A stretch of 64,000 nt of DNA from Pantoea cypripedii (GCF_002095535.1 NZ_MLJI01000001.1:3213832-3277831); one strand, 5' to 3'; shown: positions 29,786 to 38,286, numbered from the stretch's first letter. The notes: generated by a model from the letters alone, not told the origin. Numbers and translations are program-made.

Positions 29786-31093
29786 ATGGGACAACGAATT
29801 GCGGTATTGGGCGCAGGTCCAATGGGTTTGGCTGTGGCTTACCAGTTGGCACTTGATGGGCATAAACCGGTACTTTTTGAGGCCGATGACCGTGTCGGCG
29901 GTATGACTGCGACTTTTGATTTTGGTGGCCTGGAAATTGAGCGCTACTACCATTTTCATTGCATTTCCGATCATGCTTTTCTGCAAATGCTTGATGAATT
30001 AGGCCTTGCCGATCAGATGCAGTGGACGGAAACCAAAATGGGCTACTGGTATCAGGGACGTTTGCAGCCCTGGGGTAATCCGGTTGCTCTGCTCAAATTC
30101 CGTGGCCTGAGCCTGATGGCGAAATTCCGCTATGGCCTGCATGCTTTCCTGTCGACGAAACGCGATGACTGGCGTCCTCTGGATAATGTCGAAGCGAGTG
30201 GTTGGATCAAGCGCTGGGTAGGCGCTGAGGCCTGGGAAGTATTGTGGCGTCGGCTTTTTGACTACAAGTTCTATGACTATGCTCATGGCTTGTCTGCTGC
30301 CTGGATATGGAGTCGTATACGTCGTATTGGGCGTTCTCGCTACAGCTTGTTCCGCGAGAAACTGGGTTACCTTGAAGGCGGCTCTGCCACGCTGTTAACC
30401 GCACTGAAAGCAGCGATCGAAGCGCATGGTGGCGAAGTAAGACTGAAGTCTCCCATCGAGAAAGTCGTCATCAATGACGGCAAGGTAGCTGGCGTGCAGG
30501 TTGCGGGTCAGCTTGAATCATTCGATAAGGTGATCAGCACCATTCCGCTGCCATACGTACCTAAACTCATGCCGGATTTGCCTGCGGACATTATGGCCAA
30601 ATTCAGCACCACCAAAAATATTGCGGTAGTGTGTGTCATTGCCAAACTCAGGAAGGCCGTCACTGAGAACTTCTGGTTAAACACCAATGACCCGGATATG
30701 GATATACCTGGTCTGGTGGAGTACACCAACCTGCGTCCGCTCGACCAACATGTGGTGTATGTGCCATTTTACGTCCCGGGAGAGCACCCTCTTTATGCGG
30801 AACCCGATGAGGCTTTCCTGACAAAAGTGCGGAATTATCTCAAGAAGATTAATCCGTCACTGACTGATGAAGATTTTGTCGAAATGCGCGCCAGCCGTTA
30901 TCGCTACGCACAACCAATCTGTGATCCTGGATACCTGGACAAGCTTCCTCCGGTTGCATTACCGGTGAAGGGACTGTGGGTAGCTGATACCTCCTACTAC
31001 TACCCGGAAGATCGCGGCATTTCGGAAAGTATCGGATTTGGCCGACAAATGGCGAAAATGGCCACCACTGACAGCAGGGAGCTTTCCCAGTAA
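29786..31093 (+). CDS. FAD-dependent oxidoreductase (amine-oxidase/UGM-like)
   Basis: A 435-residue flavoprotein. The dinucleotide motif VLGAGPMGLAVAYQL (7-21) and FEADDRVGGMTATF (about 31-44) are the two classical FAD-contact segments of the protoporphyrinogen-oxidase/UDP-galactopyranose-mutase superfamily. The C-terminal GLWVADTSYYYPEDRGISESIGFG closes the FAD site. It could be a mutase or desaturase; the sequence does not decide. It follows the SDR by one base and overlaps gtrA by one base. Confidence 0.65.
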   Translation: MGQRIAVLGAGPMGLAVAYQLALDGHKPVLFEADDRVGGMTATFDFGGLEIERYYHFHCISDHAFLQMLDELGLADQMQWTETKMGYWYQGRLQPWGNPVALLKFRGLSLMAKFRYGLHAFLSTKRDDWRPLDNVEASGWIKRWVGAEAWEVLWRRLFDYKFYDYAHGLSAAWIWSRIRRIGRSRYSLFREKLGYLEGGSATLLTALKAAIEAHGGEVRLKSPIEKVVINDGKVAGVQVAGQLESFDKVISTIPLPYVPKLMPDLPADIMAKFSTTKNIAVVCVIAKLRKAVTENFWLNTNDPDMDIPGLVEYTNLRPLDQHVVYVPFYVPGEHPLYAEPDEAFLTKVRNYLKKINPSLTDEDFVEMRASRYRYAQPICDPGYLDKLPPVALPVKGLWVADTSYYYPEDRGISESIGFGRQMAKMATTDSRELSQ

Positions 31094-31482
31094 TGATTTC
31101 GCCACAATTCCTTCGATTTTTGGTCGCGGGAGGAATCGCTGCCAGTGCTAACTTTGGCTCACGATTTGTCTTTAGCATGTTCGTTGGCTACGGCTTCGCG
31201 GTTTTTTTTGCTTACCTGGTCGGCATGCTGGTGGCATTTCTACTGATGCGCGGGCATGTTTTTAATGCGAGTCAGGGGACACTTGCGCCGCAAGTGTACA
31301 AGTTTGTGGCGGTAAACATTCTTGCCGTTCTTCAGACGTTAGCGATCAGTCTGTTGCTGGCGCGCTGGTTGTTACCCTCATTTGGCATCGTGGATCACGC
31401 CGAAGCAATCGGCCATCTGGTGGGCGTGCTGGTACCGGTGGTGACCAGTTATTTCGGCCATAAGTTGTTAACCTTTCGATGA
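31093..31482 (+). CDS. GtrA-family membrane protein
   Basis: A 129-residue protein with four predicted membrane helices and the family's typical start, QFLRFLVAGGIAASANFGSRF, and end, SYFGHKLLTFR. GtrA proteins are thought to flip or escort polyprenyl-phosphate-linked sugars; in phage-type O-antigen conversion GtrA moves undecaprenyl-phosphate-glucose outward. In this operon it is the natural candidate for moving polyprenylphosphoryl-arabinose across the membrane. It overlaps both neighbours (TAATG and ATGA). Confidence 0.85.
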   Translation: MISPQFLRFLVAGGIAASANFGSRFVFSMFVGYGFAVFFAYLVGMLVAFLLMRGHVFNASQGTLAPQVYKFVAVNILAVLQTLAISLLLARWLLPSFGIVDHAEAIGHLVGVLVPVVTSYFGHKLLTFR

Positions 31483-32483
31483 GCAAGTTTTTCACTCGAC
31501 TTCAGGGTGCGCTGCGTGAGCGGCGCATCATTCGGGCCATTGTCTGGTTTGTCACTATCGGCGTGCTGCTTAATCTGACCGCTGTTTTCTGGTCAGGCTG
31601 GCATGAGACAGTCGCGGCATTCGCCGCGTTAGGGCTTCAGACGCTGGTGATCAGTGCCGTGGTGTCGAGTAGCTCTTATCTGTGGCGTTTTGGCCGCTGG
31701 GAATATTCTCTCCACTGCCTTGAAAATGTCGTGCCCAGATTCACCCATTTCGCCGTTTACCTGTCCGGGCTAGCCTTAACGGCAACACCCGGAAAATCCG
31801 GAGAAACGTTCCGTTCTGCATTATTAGTCCCGCATGGCGTAAAAGTTCCCGATAGCCTCGCCGCCTTCCTTGTTGACAGGGGATCCGATGTTTTAGGGAT
31901 GGTTTTGCTGGGTGCGCTGGCCGCTCTCCTGGCGGAGCATCACCTTGCATGGGTGTGGCTGCTGTCGTTTGCTGCCCTGCTGCTGGCAAGCTGTGTCTTC
32001 TCATACGTTCTGTCACACCCCAGGGTCAGCAATAGCTGGAGTCGGCTGGATCGTGCGATGACATGGTTACCCATTAAGGGAGGACAAGCCATGCTCGAAG
32101 CCTGGTCCAGGGTGTGGAAACTACCAAGAGTCTCAGCCTTTTCGGGTGTCGCGATGGTTGCCTATGGCACACAGGCTCTGGTATTTGCCTGGTTCTGCCA
32201 CATTTTAGGCACGGGAGTTTCAGGTGCTGACTGCGTGTTAATCTTCGTGCAAGCAACGTTGTTCGGCGCAGCAAGTATGATACCAGCCGGGCTAGGCGTC
32301 ATGGAGGCAGCGCTGGTTTTTCAACTGGTTGCGCATGGCGTTAACGACGGTACGGCGATGTCGTTGGCGATCTCCATTCGTCTGGTGACACTGTGGTTTG
32401 GCATGTCTCTGGGTGCCTTGTCTCTGCTACTGTTGTCTGGTCGAAAACTGGGTATACAGCAAGACCCCACCAGAACACGATGA
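31479..32483 (+). CDS. Flippase-like / LPG synthase TM-domain (UPF0104) protein
   Basis: A 334-residue integral membrane protein with about eight helices. It contains the LSGLALTATPGKSGETFRSAL and PAGLGVMEAALV segments that mark the lysylphosphatidylglycerol-synthase transmembrane (AglD-like) family. It lacks the C-terminal tRNA-using domain of MprF, so it is not an aminoacyl-lipid synthase. A transport or modification step late in the glycan pathway fits its position as the last operon gene. It begins inside the gtrA stop (ATGA). Confidence 0.75.
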   Translation: MSKFFTRLQGALRERRIIRAIVWFVTIGVLLNLTAVFWSGWHETVAAFAALGLQTLVISAVVSSSSYLWRFGRWEYSLHCLENVVPRFTHFAVYLSGLALTATPGKSGETFRSALLVPHGVKVPDSLAAFLVDRGSDVLGMVLLGALAALLAEHHLAWVWLLSFAALLLASCVFSYVLSHPRVSNSWSRLDRAMTWLPIKGGQAMLEAWSRVWKLPRVSAFSGVAMVAYGTQALVFAWFCHILGTGVSGADCVLIFVQATLFGAASMIPAGLGVMEAALVFQLVAHGVNDGTAMSLAISIRLVTLWFGMSLGALSLLLLSGRKLGIQQDPTRTR

Positions 32484-32576
32484 TTCATTTACAGTTTATT
32501 CCTAAAGCCAGATGTGACTGAGCGTGCCATTGTTAACTACGGTCAGAACATTAATGACTTTGATGAGGGAATATTC

Positions 32577-32933
32577 ATGAAAAAGACAATTATCGCTTTA
32601 TCAGCATTTCTGCTGGCTTCGTCGGCTTTTGCCGCCACCACACACGCAACCGATGAAACCGTCGCCAATGCACAGGCAGGCGCGAATACCGCAAAAGAGA
32701 AACTGCATCAGGCTCAGGATGAAGGGTCTGAACTGAAGCTCAAGTCTAAACATGCTGCTGAAGGTAAAAGCGATAGCCTGAGTAGTAAGGCAAGCGAAGG
32801 TACGCAAAAGGCCTGGCATAGCACCAAAGAAGGGACTGAAAAAGGTTGGGATGCAACCAAAGAAGGTGCTCAGAAAGGCTGGAACAAAACCAAAGAAGGT
32901 GCCAGCGACGTGAAGAAAAAAGTCACCGAATAA
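32577..32933 (+). CDS. Exported LEA-like 11-residue repeat protein
   Basis: A 118-residue secreted protein. The signal peptide MKKTIIALSAFLLASSAFA is followed by a mature chain with almost no hydrophobic core. The C-terminal half has three tandem 11-residue repeats (TQKAWHSTKEG, TEKGWDATKEG, AQKGWNKTKEG) and a fourth degenerate unit. Such amphipathic 11-mers resemble LEA and apolipoprotein-like proteins that fold on drying or on membranes. I chose the ATG at 32577 because of the signal peptide and GAGGGA upstream; an in-frame extension to 32514 is unlikely. Function is unknown. Confidence 0.75.
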   Translation: MKKTIIALSAFLLASSAFAATTHATDETVANAQAGANTAKEKLHQAQDEGSELKLKSKHAAEGKSDSLSSKASEGTQKAWHSTKEGTEKGWDATKEGAQKGWNKTKEGASDVKKKVTE

Positions 32934-32944
32934 GTTAACTCAGA

Positions 32945-32968
32945 GGCCGCAAATGCGGCCTTTTCTTT
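32945..32968 (+). terminator. Terminator after the LEA-like gene
   Basis: GGCCGC-AAAT-GCGGCC followed by TTTTCTTT, eleven bases after the stop. Confidence 0.85.
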
Positions 32969-33050
32969 ATTTTAACCAACCCCATTCTTTGCTTCCTGCC
33001 TTCATAGACCTTACACTGCTTTTTTCCTTCAAAAACCATTAAACACGCTT

Positions 33051-33710
33051 ATGTCTGACACCTTCATCCGCCAGCCGCTTCCCCTGCCAAACGGTCACAA
33101 CAAAGTGCTGCTGCATTCATGCTGCGCGCCCTGCTCCGGTGAAGTGATGGAAGCGATGCTGGCTTCCGGTATCGATTACACCATTTTCTTTTACAACCCA
33201 AACATTCATCCACTGAAAGAATACGAACTGCGGAAGGAAGAAAATATCCGTTTTGCCGAGCAGTTTGGTGTCCCTTTTGTCGATGCCGATTATGACAAAG
33301 ACAACTGGTTCGAACGCGCTCGTGGTATGGAGTGGGAGCCGGAACGCGGTGTGCGTTGCACCATGTGTTTTGATATGCGCTTCGAACGCACTGCATTATA
33401 TGCCCACGAACATGGCTTTCCGGTCATCACCAGCTCACTGGGTATTTCGCGCTGGAAGAATATGCAGCAAATCAACGATTGCGGTGTGCGTGCCGCCGCA
33501 CGTTATCCGGATATGCTGTATTGGGAATTTAACTGGCGCAAAGGTGGGGGGTCCGCACGCATGATCGAAATCAGTAAGCGCGAGCGTTTCTATCAGCAGG
33601 AATATTGTGGTTGCATCTATTCATTACGCGACAGTAACCGCCATCGCGTCGCCAGCGGTCGGGAACGCATCGAGATTGGCGTGCAGTATTATCAACCTGA
33701 TGAAGATTAG
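33051..33710 (+). CDS. queH: Epoxyqueuosine reductase QueH
   Basis: A 219-residue member of the DUF208/QueH family, which performs the last step of queuosine tRNA modification (epoxyqueuosine to queuosine) in organisms without or besides QueG. The cysteine motifs HSCCAPCSG (about 22-30), CTMCFDMR (about 104-111) and [13 protein letters not shown] (about 183-195) are those that bind the iron-sulfur cluster and a second metal. Its stop overlaps the convergent tetR-type gene by three to four bases. Confidence 0.9.
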   Translation: MSDTFIRQPLPLPNGHNKVLLHSCCAPCSGEVMEAMLASGIDYTIFFYNPNIHPLKEYELRKEENIRFAEQFGVPFVDADYDKDNWFERARGMEWEPERGVRCTMCFDMRFERTALYAHEHGFPVITSSLGISRWKNMQQINDCGVRAAARYPDMLYWEFNWRKGGGSARMIEISKRERFYQQEYCGCIYSLRDSNRHRVASGRERIEIGVQYYQPDED

Positions 33711-34270
33711 CTCTGCAGGATGCTGGTGAAAAAACGCTGAACCATGGTCGCATCCGGCTGCCTGCCTTCCTGGATAATGGAACGCAGCAGCCAGGCATCA
33801 GTGAACGCTACCGCAGCTTCCGCCTGCTGCGAAGTCAACGCCAGTTGCTGTTGCAGTATTTGCTGATGACTGGTAATCCATGCCGCTGCTGCCTGCCGCA
33901 GACGAGGGCGTGAAACCGCAGCAACAAACAATTCGTACTCACAAATCAATCTGGCCCGCGCATCCAGCGTCCAGAACAAGAACCGGGTTAGCTGCCGTGC
34001 GATGTCCGTTTCGGCTTCCCCGAGAAACCACTCTTGTGTTTGCCGGGTAAAATTCTCCACCGCCCGTTCGATGACCGCCGCATGCAGCTCATCGAGATTT
34101 TTAAAATGATAAGTGACGGTTCCTGGCGAGATAGCACAATCGGTCGCCACTGCGCGATGGGTACAGGCATGTAATCCGTCACGACGAATAATCGCCGCCG
34201 CGCAGTGCAGAATACTGTCACGCATCTGCTCACCACCAGCGCGCATCGCTCTCTTCCCGACACTCATCAT
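33707..34270 (-). CDS. TetR-family transcriptional regulator
   Basis: A 187-residue regulator with an N-terminal TetR helix-turn-helix (about residues 15-65; the recognition helix is in [16 protein letters not shown]) and a variable C-terminal ligand-binding domain. It sits ten bases past the end of a small DUF1471 gene on the same strand, so it may be the second gene of that operon and regulate it. Two inverted repeats upstream of the DUF1471 gene are candidate operators. The ligand is unknown. Confidence 0.85.
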   Translation of the reverse strand: MMSVGKRAMRAGGEQMRDSILHCAAAIIRRDGLHACTHRAVATDCAISPGTVTYHFKNLDELHAAVIERAVENFTRQTQEWFLGEAETDIARQLTRFLFWTLDARARLICEYELFVAAVSRPRLRQAAAAWITSHQQILQQQLALTSQQAEAAVAFTDAWLLRSIIQEGRQPDATMVQRFFTSILQS

Positions 34271-34280
34271 CTGGTCCTTA

Positions 34281-34538
34281 TTATTTCAACAGCTGTGCAC
34301 TGCCAGAAAAGGTGTTTTTGCCGTTGGCAGAAGTGATATGAAACGCCGGGGCACCTGCACGGTCGGCTTTTTGGGCGAGCGCTGCAACCAGATCGTCAAG
34401 ATTGCTGGCACCGCTGGCACTGATATGCCCGATCACCTGCTGCGTACCCGGAGACGCAATTTCAGTGGCGGCCAGCGCCGAAGCACTCAGGGAGACCAGC
34501 GCACCGGCCATCATCAGTTTTACAAGGATAGTTTTCAT
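34281..34538 (-). CDS. DUF1471 (YhcN/BhsA-type) periplasmic protein
   Basis: An 85-residue secreted protein: signal peptide to about residue 23 (SASALA), then one DUF1471 domain with IGHISASGASNLDDL and PAFHITSANGKNTFSGSAQLLK. Members such as BhsA, McbA and YhcN are stress-induced periplasmic proteins of enterobacteria involved in biofilm and stress responses; no biochemical activity is firmly known. It is directly upstream of the TetR-type gene. Confidence 0.85.
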   Translation of the reverse strand: MKTILVKLMMAGALVSLSASALAATEIASPGTQQVIGHISASGASNLDDLVAALAQKADRAGAPAFHITSANGKNTFSGSAQLLK

Positions 34539-34601
34539 ATTTGCTCCAATAGGGGGGAATGTTGGAGCGCATGGTAGAGCGATGGTCAGATAAACATAAC
34601 C

Positions 34602-34641
34602 CTGTCACCCTGACAGACTTATTCATTAAAATTGAATAAGT
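34602..34641. promoter_or_regulatory. Two inverted repeats upstream of the DUF1471-tetR genes
   Basis: CTGTCA-CCC-TGACAG (34602-34616) and ACTTATTCA-N7-TGAATAAGT (34617-34641) lie side by side, about 65-105 bases before the DUF1471 ATG. Symmetric sites of this size next to a TetR gene are candidate operators. The rest of the 34539-34784 spacer is AT-rich; a short CGTAC/GTACG repeat is at 34739-34752. Confidence 0.35.
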
Positions 34642-34784
34642 TCACTCCATTAAAATACCGTACAACGTACAAAATAAGAAACTATCATCTATAAAATAAC
34701 GACACATTGATTAAACATGCCAAAAACAGGCATTCATCGTACCAGCGTACGATAAATCCATGTCAAGCCTTGCGTATTCTGGTC

Positions 34785-34817
34785 AAAAAAAAGCAGCGTT
34801 TCCTGGAAAACGCTGCT
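34785..34817 (-). terminator. Terminator after mgtA and its downstream small ORF
   Basis: AGCAGCGTTT/AAACGCTGCT around a six-base loop, followed on the minus strand by a run of eight Ts. It lies about 30 bases past the small ORF stop. Confidence 0.88.
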
Positions 34818-34845
34818 GTTATAACCGCCCAAATCGTTAAATCCG

Positions 34846-34926
34846 TTAACGCACCACCACCGTTAACAGCACGATCACTGCCATGATGATTAGCAGATGG
34901 CACACCACTTTATCCAGTTTGCGCAT
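34846..34926 (-). CDS. 26-residue membrane peptide downstream of mgtA
   Basis: A short ORF starting MRKLDKVV and continuing as one long hydrophobic stretch rich in Leu, Ile and Val to a final Arg, so a single membrane helix is likely. It has an excellent ribosome-binding site (GGGAGG, five bases before ATG), begins 15 bases after the mgtA stop and is followed by the operon terminator; these facts together make it a real gene. In Salmonella and E. coli, small membrane peptides (MgtR, MgtS, MgtU) modulate magnesium transporters; I infer a similar job, but see no sequence match strong enough to name it. Confidence 0.65.
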   Translation of the reverse strand: MRKLDKVVCHLLIIMAVIVLLTVVVR

Positions 34927-34941
34927 ATCGCCTCCCTGGTT

Positions 34942-37665
34942 TTAGAACCACTGACCAAAACGTTTGATGTAGAGCGTTTTCATGCCCTGCGCCACCACGC
35001 AGTAACCCAGCAGAATCGCGACCAGCCACGGGAAGTAGGCCCACGGCAGCGGTACCAGACCCACCATCGCGCCGAGTGGTGAGAACGGTAGCAAAATCCC
35101 CGCCACCATTACGCAGGCGGTAGCGAGCAACACCGGCAACGCCGCGCGGCTCTGGATAAACGGAATCTTTTGTGTGCGCAGCATATGCACCACCAACGTC
35201 TGTGACAGCAACCCTTCTACAAACCAGCCAGACTGGAACAGCGACTGTACTGCCGGAGTATTGGCAGCGAACACATACCACATGACAGCAAAGGTTGTGA
35301 TATCAAAGATGGAAGATGTCGGCCCAATCCACAGCATGAAACGTTTGATATTACGCGCATCCCATTTACGCGGTTTACGCAGGAATTCACGGTCCATTTT
35401 GTCCCACGGCAATGCCAGCTGGGAAACGTCATACATCAGGTTCTGAATCAGCAGATGTATCGCCAGCATTGGCAGGAACGGTATAAAGGCGCTCGCTACC
35501 AGCACGGAAAAAACGTTGCCGAAGTTAGAGCTGGCGGTCATATTCAGGTACTTAATGATGTTACCGAAGGTTTCCCGCCCCTTCATCACACCCGCCTCCA
35601 GCACCATCAGATCTTTTTCCAGCAGGATAATGTCAGATGATTCTTTCGCGATATCCGCGGCACTATCGACAGAGATCCCTACATCCGCATCGCGCAGGGC
35701 TGGTGCATCGTTGATACCGTCCCCCAGGAAGCCAACGGTATGATCCTGCTGTTGCAGCGCACGCAGGATGCGTGATTTCTGCAATGGCGTCAGTTTGGCA
35801 AATACCGCACTCTGCGCGGCCACTGTCGCCAGTTGTTCATCACTCATCGCCGCAATATCATCACCGGTGACGATGGTGCCACAGTCAATACCGACCTGCT
35901 GGCAGATACGCGCCGTCACGACCGGGTTATCACCGGTCAGCACTTTGACGCTGACACCGTTTTCCTGCAGCGCTGTAATGGCTTTCGCGGCACTCTCTTT
36001 CGGCGGATCGAGGAAGGTGAGCAACCCTTCAATCGTCAATCCCTGCTCATCTGCCACGCTCAGCGCATGCTGTAAGCCAGGTTCCGGCAAAACACGGCTT
36101 GCCACCAGCAGCACGCGAAAGCCCTGTTCATTATACTGATGCGCCAGCGCCAGCAGCTCCGCACGACGGCTCGCATCCAATGGCTGGGTAAGCTTACCTT
36201 CACGTTCCGCAGTGGCAATGCTCAGCATCTCTTCCACCGCGCCTTTGCAGATCAGCAGCTGCTGGCCAAGACGACGGTCTGCCACCACCACCGATACCCG
36301 GCGGCGAACAAAATCAAACGGCAGCTCATCCACTTTGCTGTAGTAATCCGCGACGGCACTGCTGACGCGACCTTCACCGTAGCGCAAAATTGCGCGATCC
36401 ATCAGATTGGGCGTGCTGCTTTGATAGTGGCTGTTCAGCCAGCTCAGCATCAGTACGCGTGAGTTTTCCACACCCGCACAATCAAGATGGTGCTCCAGAA
36501 TAATGTTGTCCTGGGTTAGCGTGCCGGTTTTATCGGTACACAGGATATCCATCGCGCCAAGGTTCTGAATCGCGTTCAGTCGTTTCACGATCACTTTGCG
36601 GCGAGACATGGCGATCGCACCTTTCGCCAGGTTGGAGCTGACAATCATCGGCAACATCTCCGGTGTCAGACCCACCGCCACCGCCAGGGCAAACAACGCC
36701 GCATCCAGCCAGTCACCTTTGGTCAGGCCGTTAATCAGCAAAACCACCGGCACCATCACCAGCATAAAACGGATCAGCAGCCAGCTGACGCTGTTAACCC
36801 CACGGTCAAACGAGGTTTGCGTACGGTTGCCGACGATGGATTTCGCCAGGCTGCCAAAATAGGTTTCCTCACCGGTCGCCACCACCACGGCTTTCGCGGT
36901 ACCGCTGGAAACGTTAGTTCCCATCAGGCACACGCTACCCAGTTCCAGCAGAGAAGTCCCCTGCTCGCTGGAAGCACTGCTTTTGCTGGCGAGATTGCCG
37001 GTGACGTCATATTTCTCCACCGGCAGCGATTCACCCGTCAGGATCGCCTGGCTGATAAACAGATCGCGTGAATCAAGCAGGCGCACATCGGCAGGCACCA
37101 GATCCCCGGCAGAGAGATAAATGATGTCACCCGGCACCAGGGTGGCAATGTCCACTTCCTGTTTACGCGCCGGTTGCTGCGCCGATTCACGACGCAGTAC
37201 CGTCGCGGTGGTACGCACCATCGATTTGAGTGCCTGAGCCGCTTTATTGGTACGGAATTCCTGCCAGAAGCGCAGCAAACCGCTGAGCGTTACCATCGTC
37301 ACAATGATGATGACACCGGTCAGATCGGTCTCCTCGCCATGACGTGCTGGCATCCAGTAATCAGTGAAGAAACTGACGCCAGCCAGCACCATCAGGACAT
37401 AGATAAAGGGATTGTTGAACGCCACTAACAGCTGCACCAGCGCCGATGGGGCTTTGTCATGTGCCACCTGGTTGTGACCAAATACCGCCAGGCGCGCTTC
37501 TGCTTCGCTGGCACTCAGCCCCTGCGCATCGCTATGCACCCGAGCCAGGGTCTCACTGGCGGTGAAAGCCGCTTCTTCTTCAATCAGATAGCGCGGGGTT
37601 TTCTGACGCGGCTGACGTGCGATGTTCAGCGCTCTTTTTTCTTTATTGAGTTTCATGTCAGTCAT
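34942..37665 (-). CDS. mgtA: Magnesium-importing P-type ATPase
   Basis: A 907-residue P3B-type ATPase that brings Mg2+ into the cell. The phosphorylation motif DKTGTLTQDN is near residue 389, TGESLPVEKY near 224, the ion-site segment GLTPEMLPMIVSSNLAKGA in the fourth helix, and GDGINDAPALRDADVGISVD in the P domain. Ten membrane helices are expected. Length is close to E. coli MgtA (898). A long leader with a possible proline-rich peptide precedes it, and a small membrane peptide follows it. Confidence 0.95.
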   Translation of the reverse strand: MTDMKLNKEKRALNIARQPRQKTPRYLIEEEAAFTASETLARVHSDAQGLSASEAEARLAVFGHNQVAHDKAPSALVQLLVAFNNPFIYVLMVLAGVSFFTDYWMPARHGEETDLTGVIIIVTMVTLSGLLRFWQEFRTNKAAQALKSMVRTTATVLRRESAQQPARKQEVDIATLVPGDIIYLSAGDLVPADVRLLDSRDLFISQAILTGESLPVEKYDVTGNLASKSSASSEQGTSLLELGSVCLMGTNVSSGTAKAVVVATGEETYFGSLAKSIVGNRTQTSFDRGVNSVSWLLIRFMLVMVPVVLLINGLTKGDWLDAALFALAVAVGLTPEMLPMIVSSNLAKGAIAMSRRKVIVKRLNAIQNLGAMDILCTDKTGTLTQDNIILEHHLDCAGVENSRVLMLSWLNSHYQSSTPNLMDRAILRYGEGRVSSAVADYYSKVDELPFDFVRRRVSVVVADRRLGQQLLICKGAVEEMLSIATAEREGKLTQPLDASRRAELLALAHQYNEQGFRVLLVASRVLPEPGLQHALSVADEQGLTIEGLLTFLDPPKESAAKAITALQENGVSVKVLTGDNPVVTARICQQVGIDCGTIVTGDDIAAMSDEQLATVAAQSAVFAKLTPLQKSRILRALQQQDHTVGFLGDGINDAPALRDADVGISVDSAADIAKESSDIILLEKDLMVLEAGVMKGRETFGNIIKYLNMTASSNFGNVFSVLVASAFIPFLPMLAIHLLIQNLMYDVSQLALPWDKMDREFLRKPRKWDARNIKRFMLWIGPTSSIFDITTFAVMWYVFAANTPAVQSLFQSGWFVEGLLSQTLVVHMLRTQKIPFIQSRAALPVLLATACVMVAGILLPFSPLGAMVGLVPLPWAYFPWLVAILLGYCVVAQGMKTLYIKRFGQWF

Positions 37666-37894
37666 CGTGACACTCCTCTTTTTTACGGCAATAAATATCC
37701 CTGCATGTCAGGCATGCATTATTGGGAAATAAACTAACGGCAAAGCGTTATTAAAATAAAAACGACACACAGGAAATATCCATGCCTGTATACGGAAAGA
37801 AGAAATAAATCATCCCGCTTACTGAGGCAGCAATTAATGAATATTCAACGATGTCGATGCCCGCGTTCTGTCGCCAGATGCGCAGGAAGAAACA

Positions 37895-37957
37895 GCACAC
37901 TGAAAATCAGTGTGCGCACCGAGGTGGAGGGAAAAGTGCGTGTAAAATCATATGCAT
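37895..37957 (-). promoter_or_regulatory. Candidate proline-rich leader peptide and hairpin before mgtA
   Basis: A 16-codon ORF (37907-37957) contains three consecutive Pro codons (LFPPPRC) and ends inside a perfect hairpin, GCACACTGA-TTT-TCAGTGTGC (37895-37915), whose first arm covers the last codons. In Salmonella and E. coli the mgtA leader carries the Pro-rich peptide MgtL, whose slow translation opens transcription into mgtA. The sequence is not MgtL, and its ribosome-binding site is weak, so this is a functional guess. Confidence 0.45.
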
Positions 37958-38144
37958 GACGTTATACCCCAAGCGTTCGCTCGTACTACATTCAAAGCAT
38001 GGGAACAATCGTCAGAAAAGAGAGAGGATTGCTACCCGCCGGTTCCGGCAAGCAGCAACAAAAGAATTCGTGCGTCAGCTTGCCTTGTGTTGTGATAAAT
38101 AAGGGTGACTGTCCAACTGAATTCTCCTGTTTGAAGTTGCGGCC

Positions 38145-38172
38145 ATTATATTCCTGGAGCATGTATTGTAAA
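38145..38172 (-). promoter_or_regulatory. Probable mgtA promoter
   Basis: On the minus strand TTTACA (38167-38172), a 16-base spacer and a perfect TATAAT (38145-38150). The leader from there to the mgtA ATG would be about 470 bases, longer than the roughly 260 bases in E. coli. No PhoP box is seen at its -35. Confidence 0.55.
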
Positions 38173-38269
38173 GTTAATTATTCAGCCATCGGTTTCCGTT
38201 TAAATTCTGTTGTAAATCCCCTGACTTCAACCGATCCAGACCTGAGCTAATGTTAAGGTTCCGTAAATC

Positions 38270-38286
38270 TGTTTACCCCATGTTTA
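38270..38286 (+). promoter_or_regulatory. PhoP-box-like direct repeat
   Basis: TGTTTA-CCCCA-TGTTTA is a perfect PhoP-type direct repeat (half-sites 11 bases apart). It lies about 120 bases before the peptide-transporter gene in the same orientation, with TATAAC (38293-38298) after only six bases, closer than the usual 11-12. The same DNA is also about 100 bases upstream of the mgtA promoter, so its target is open. Confidence 0.5.
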
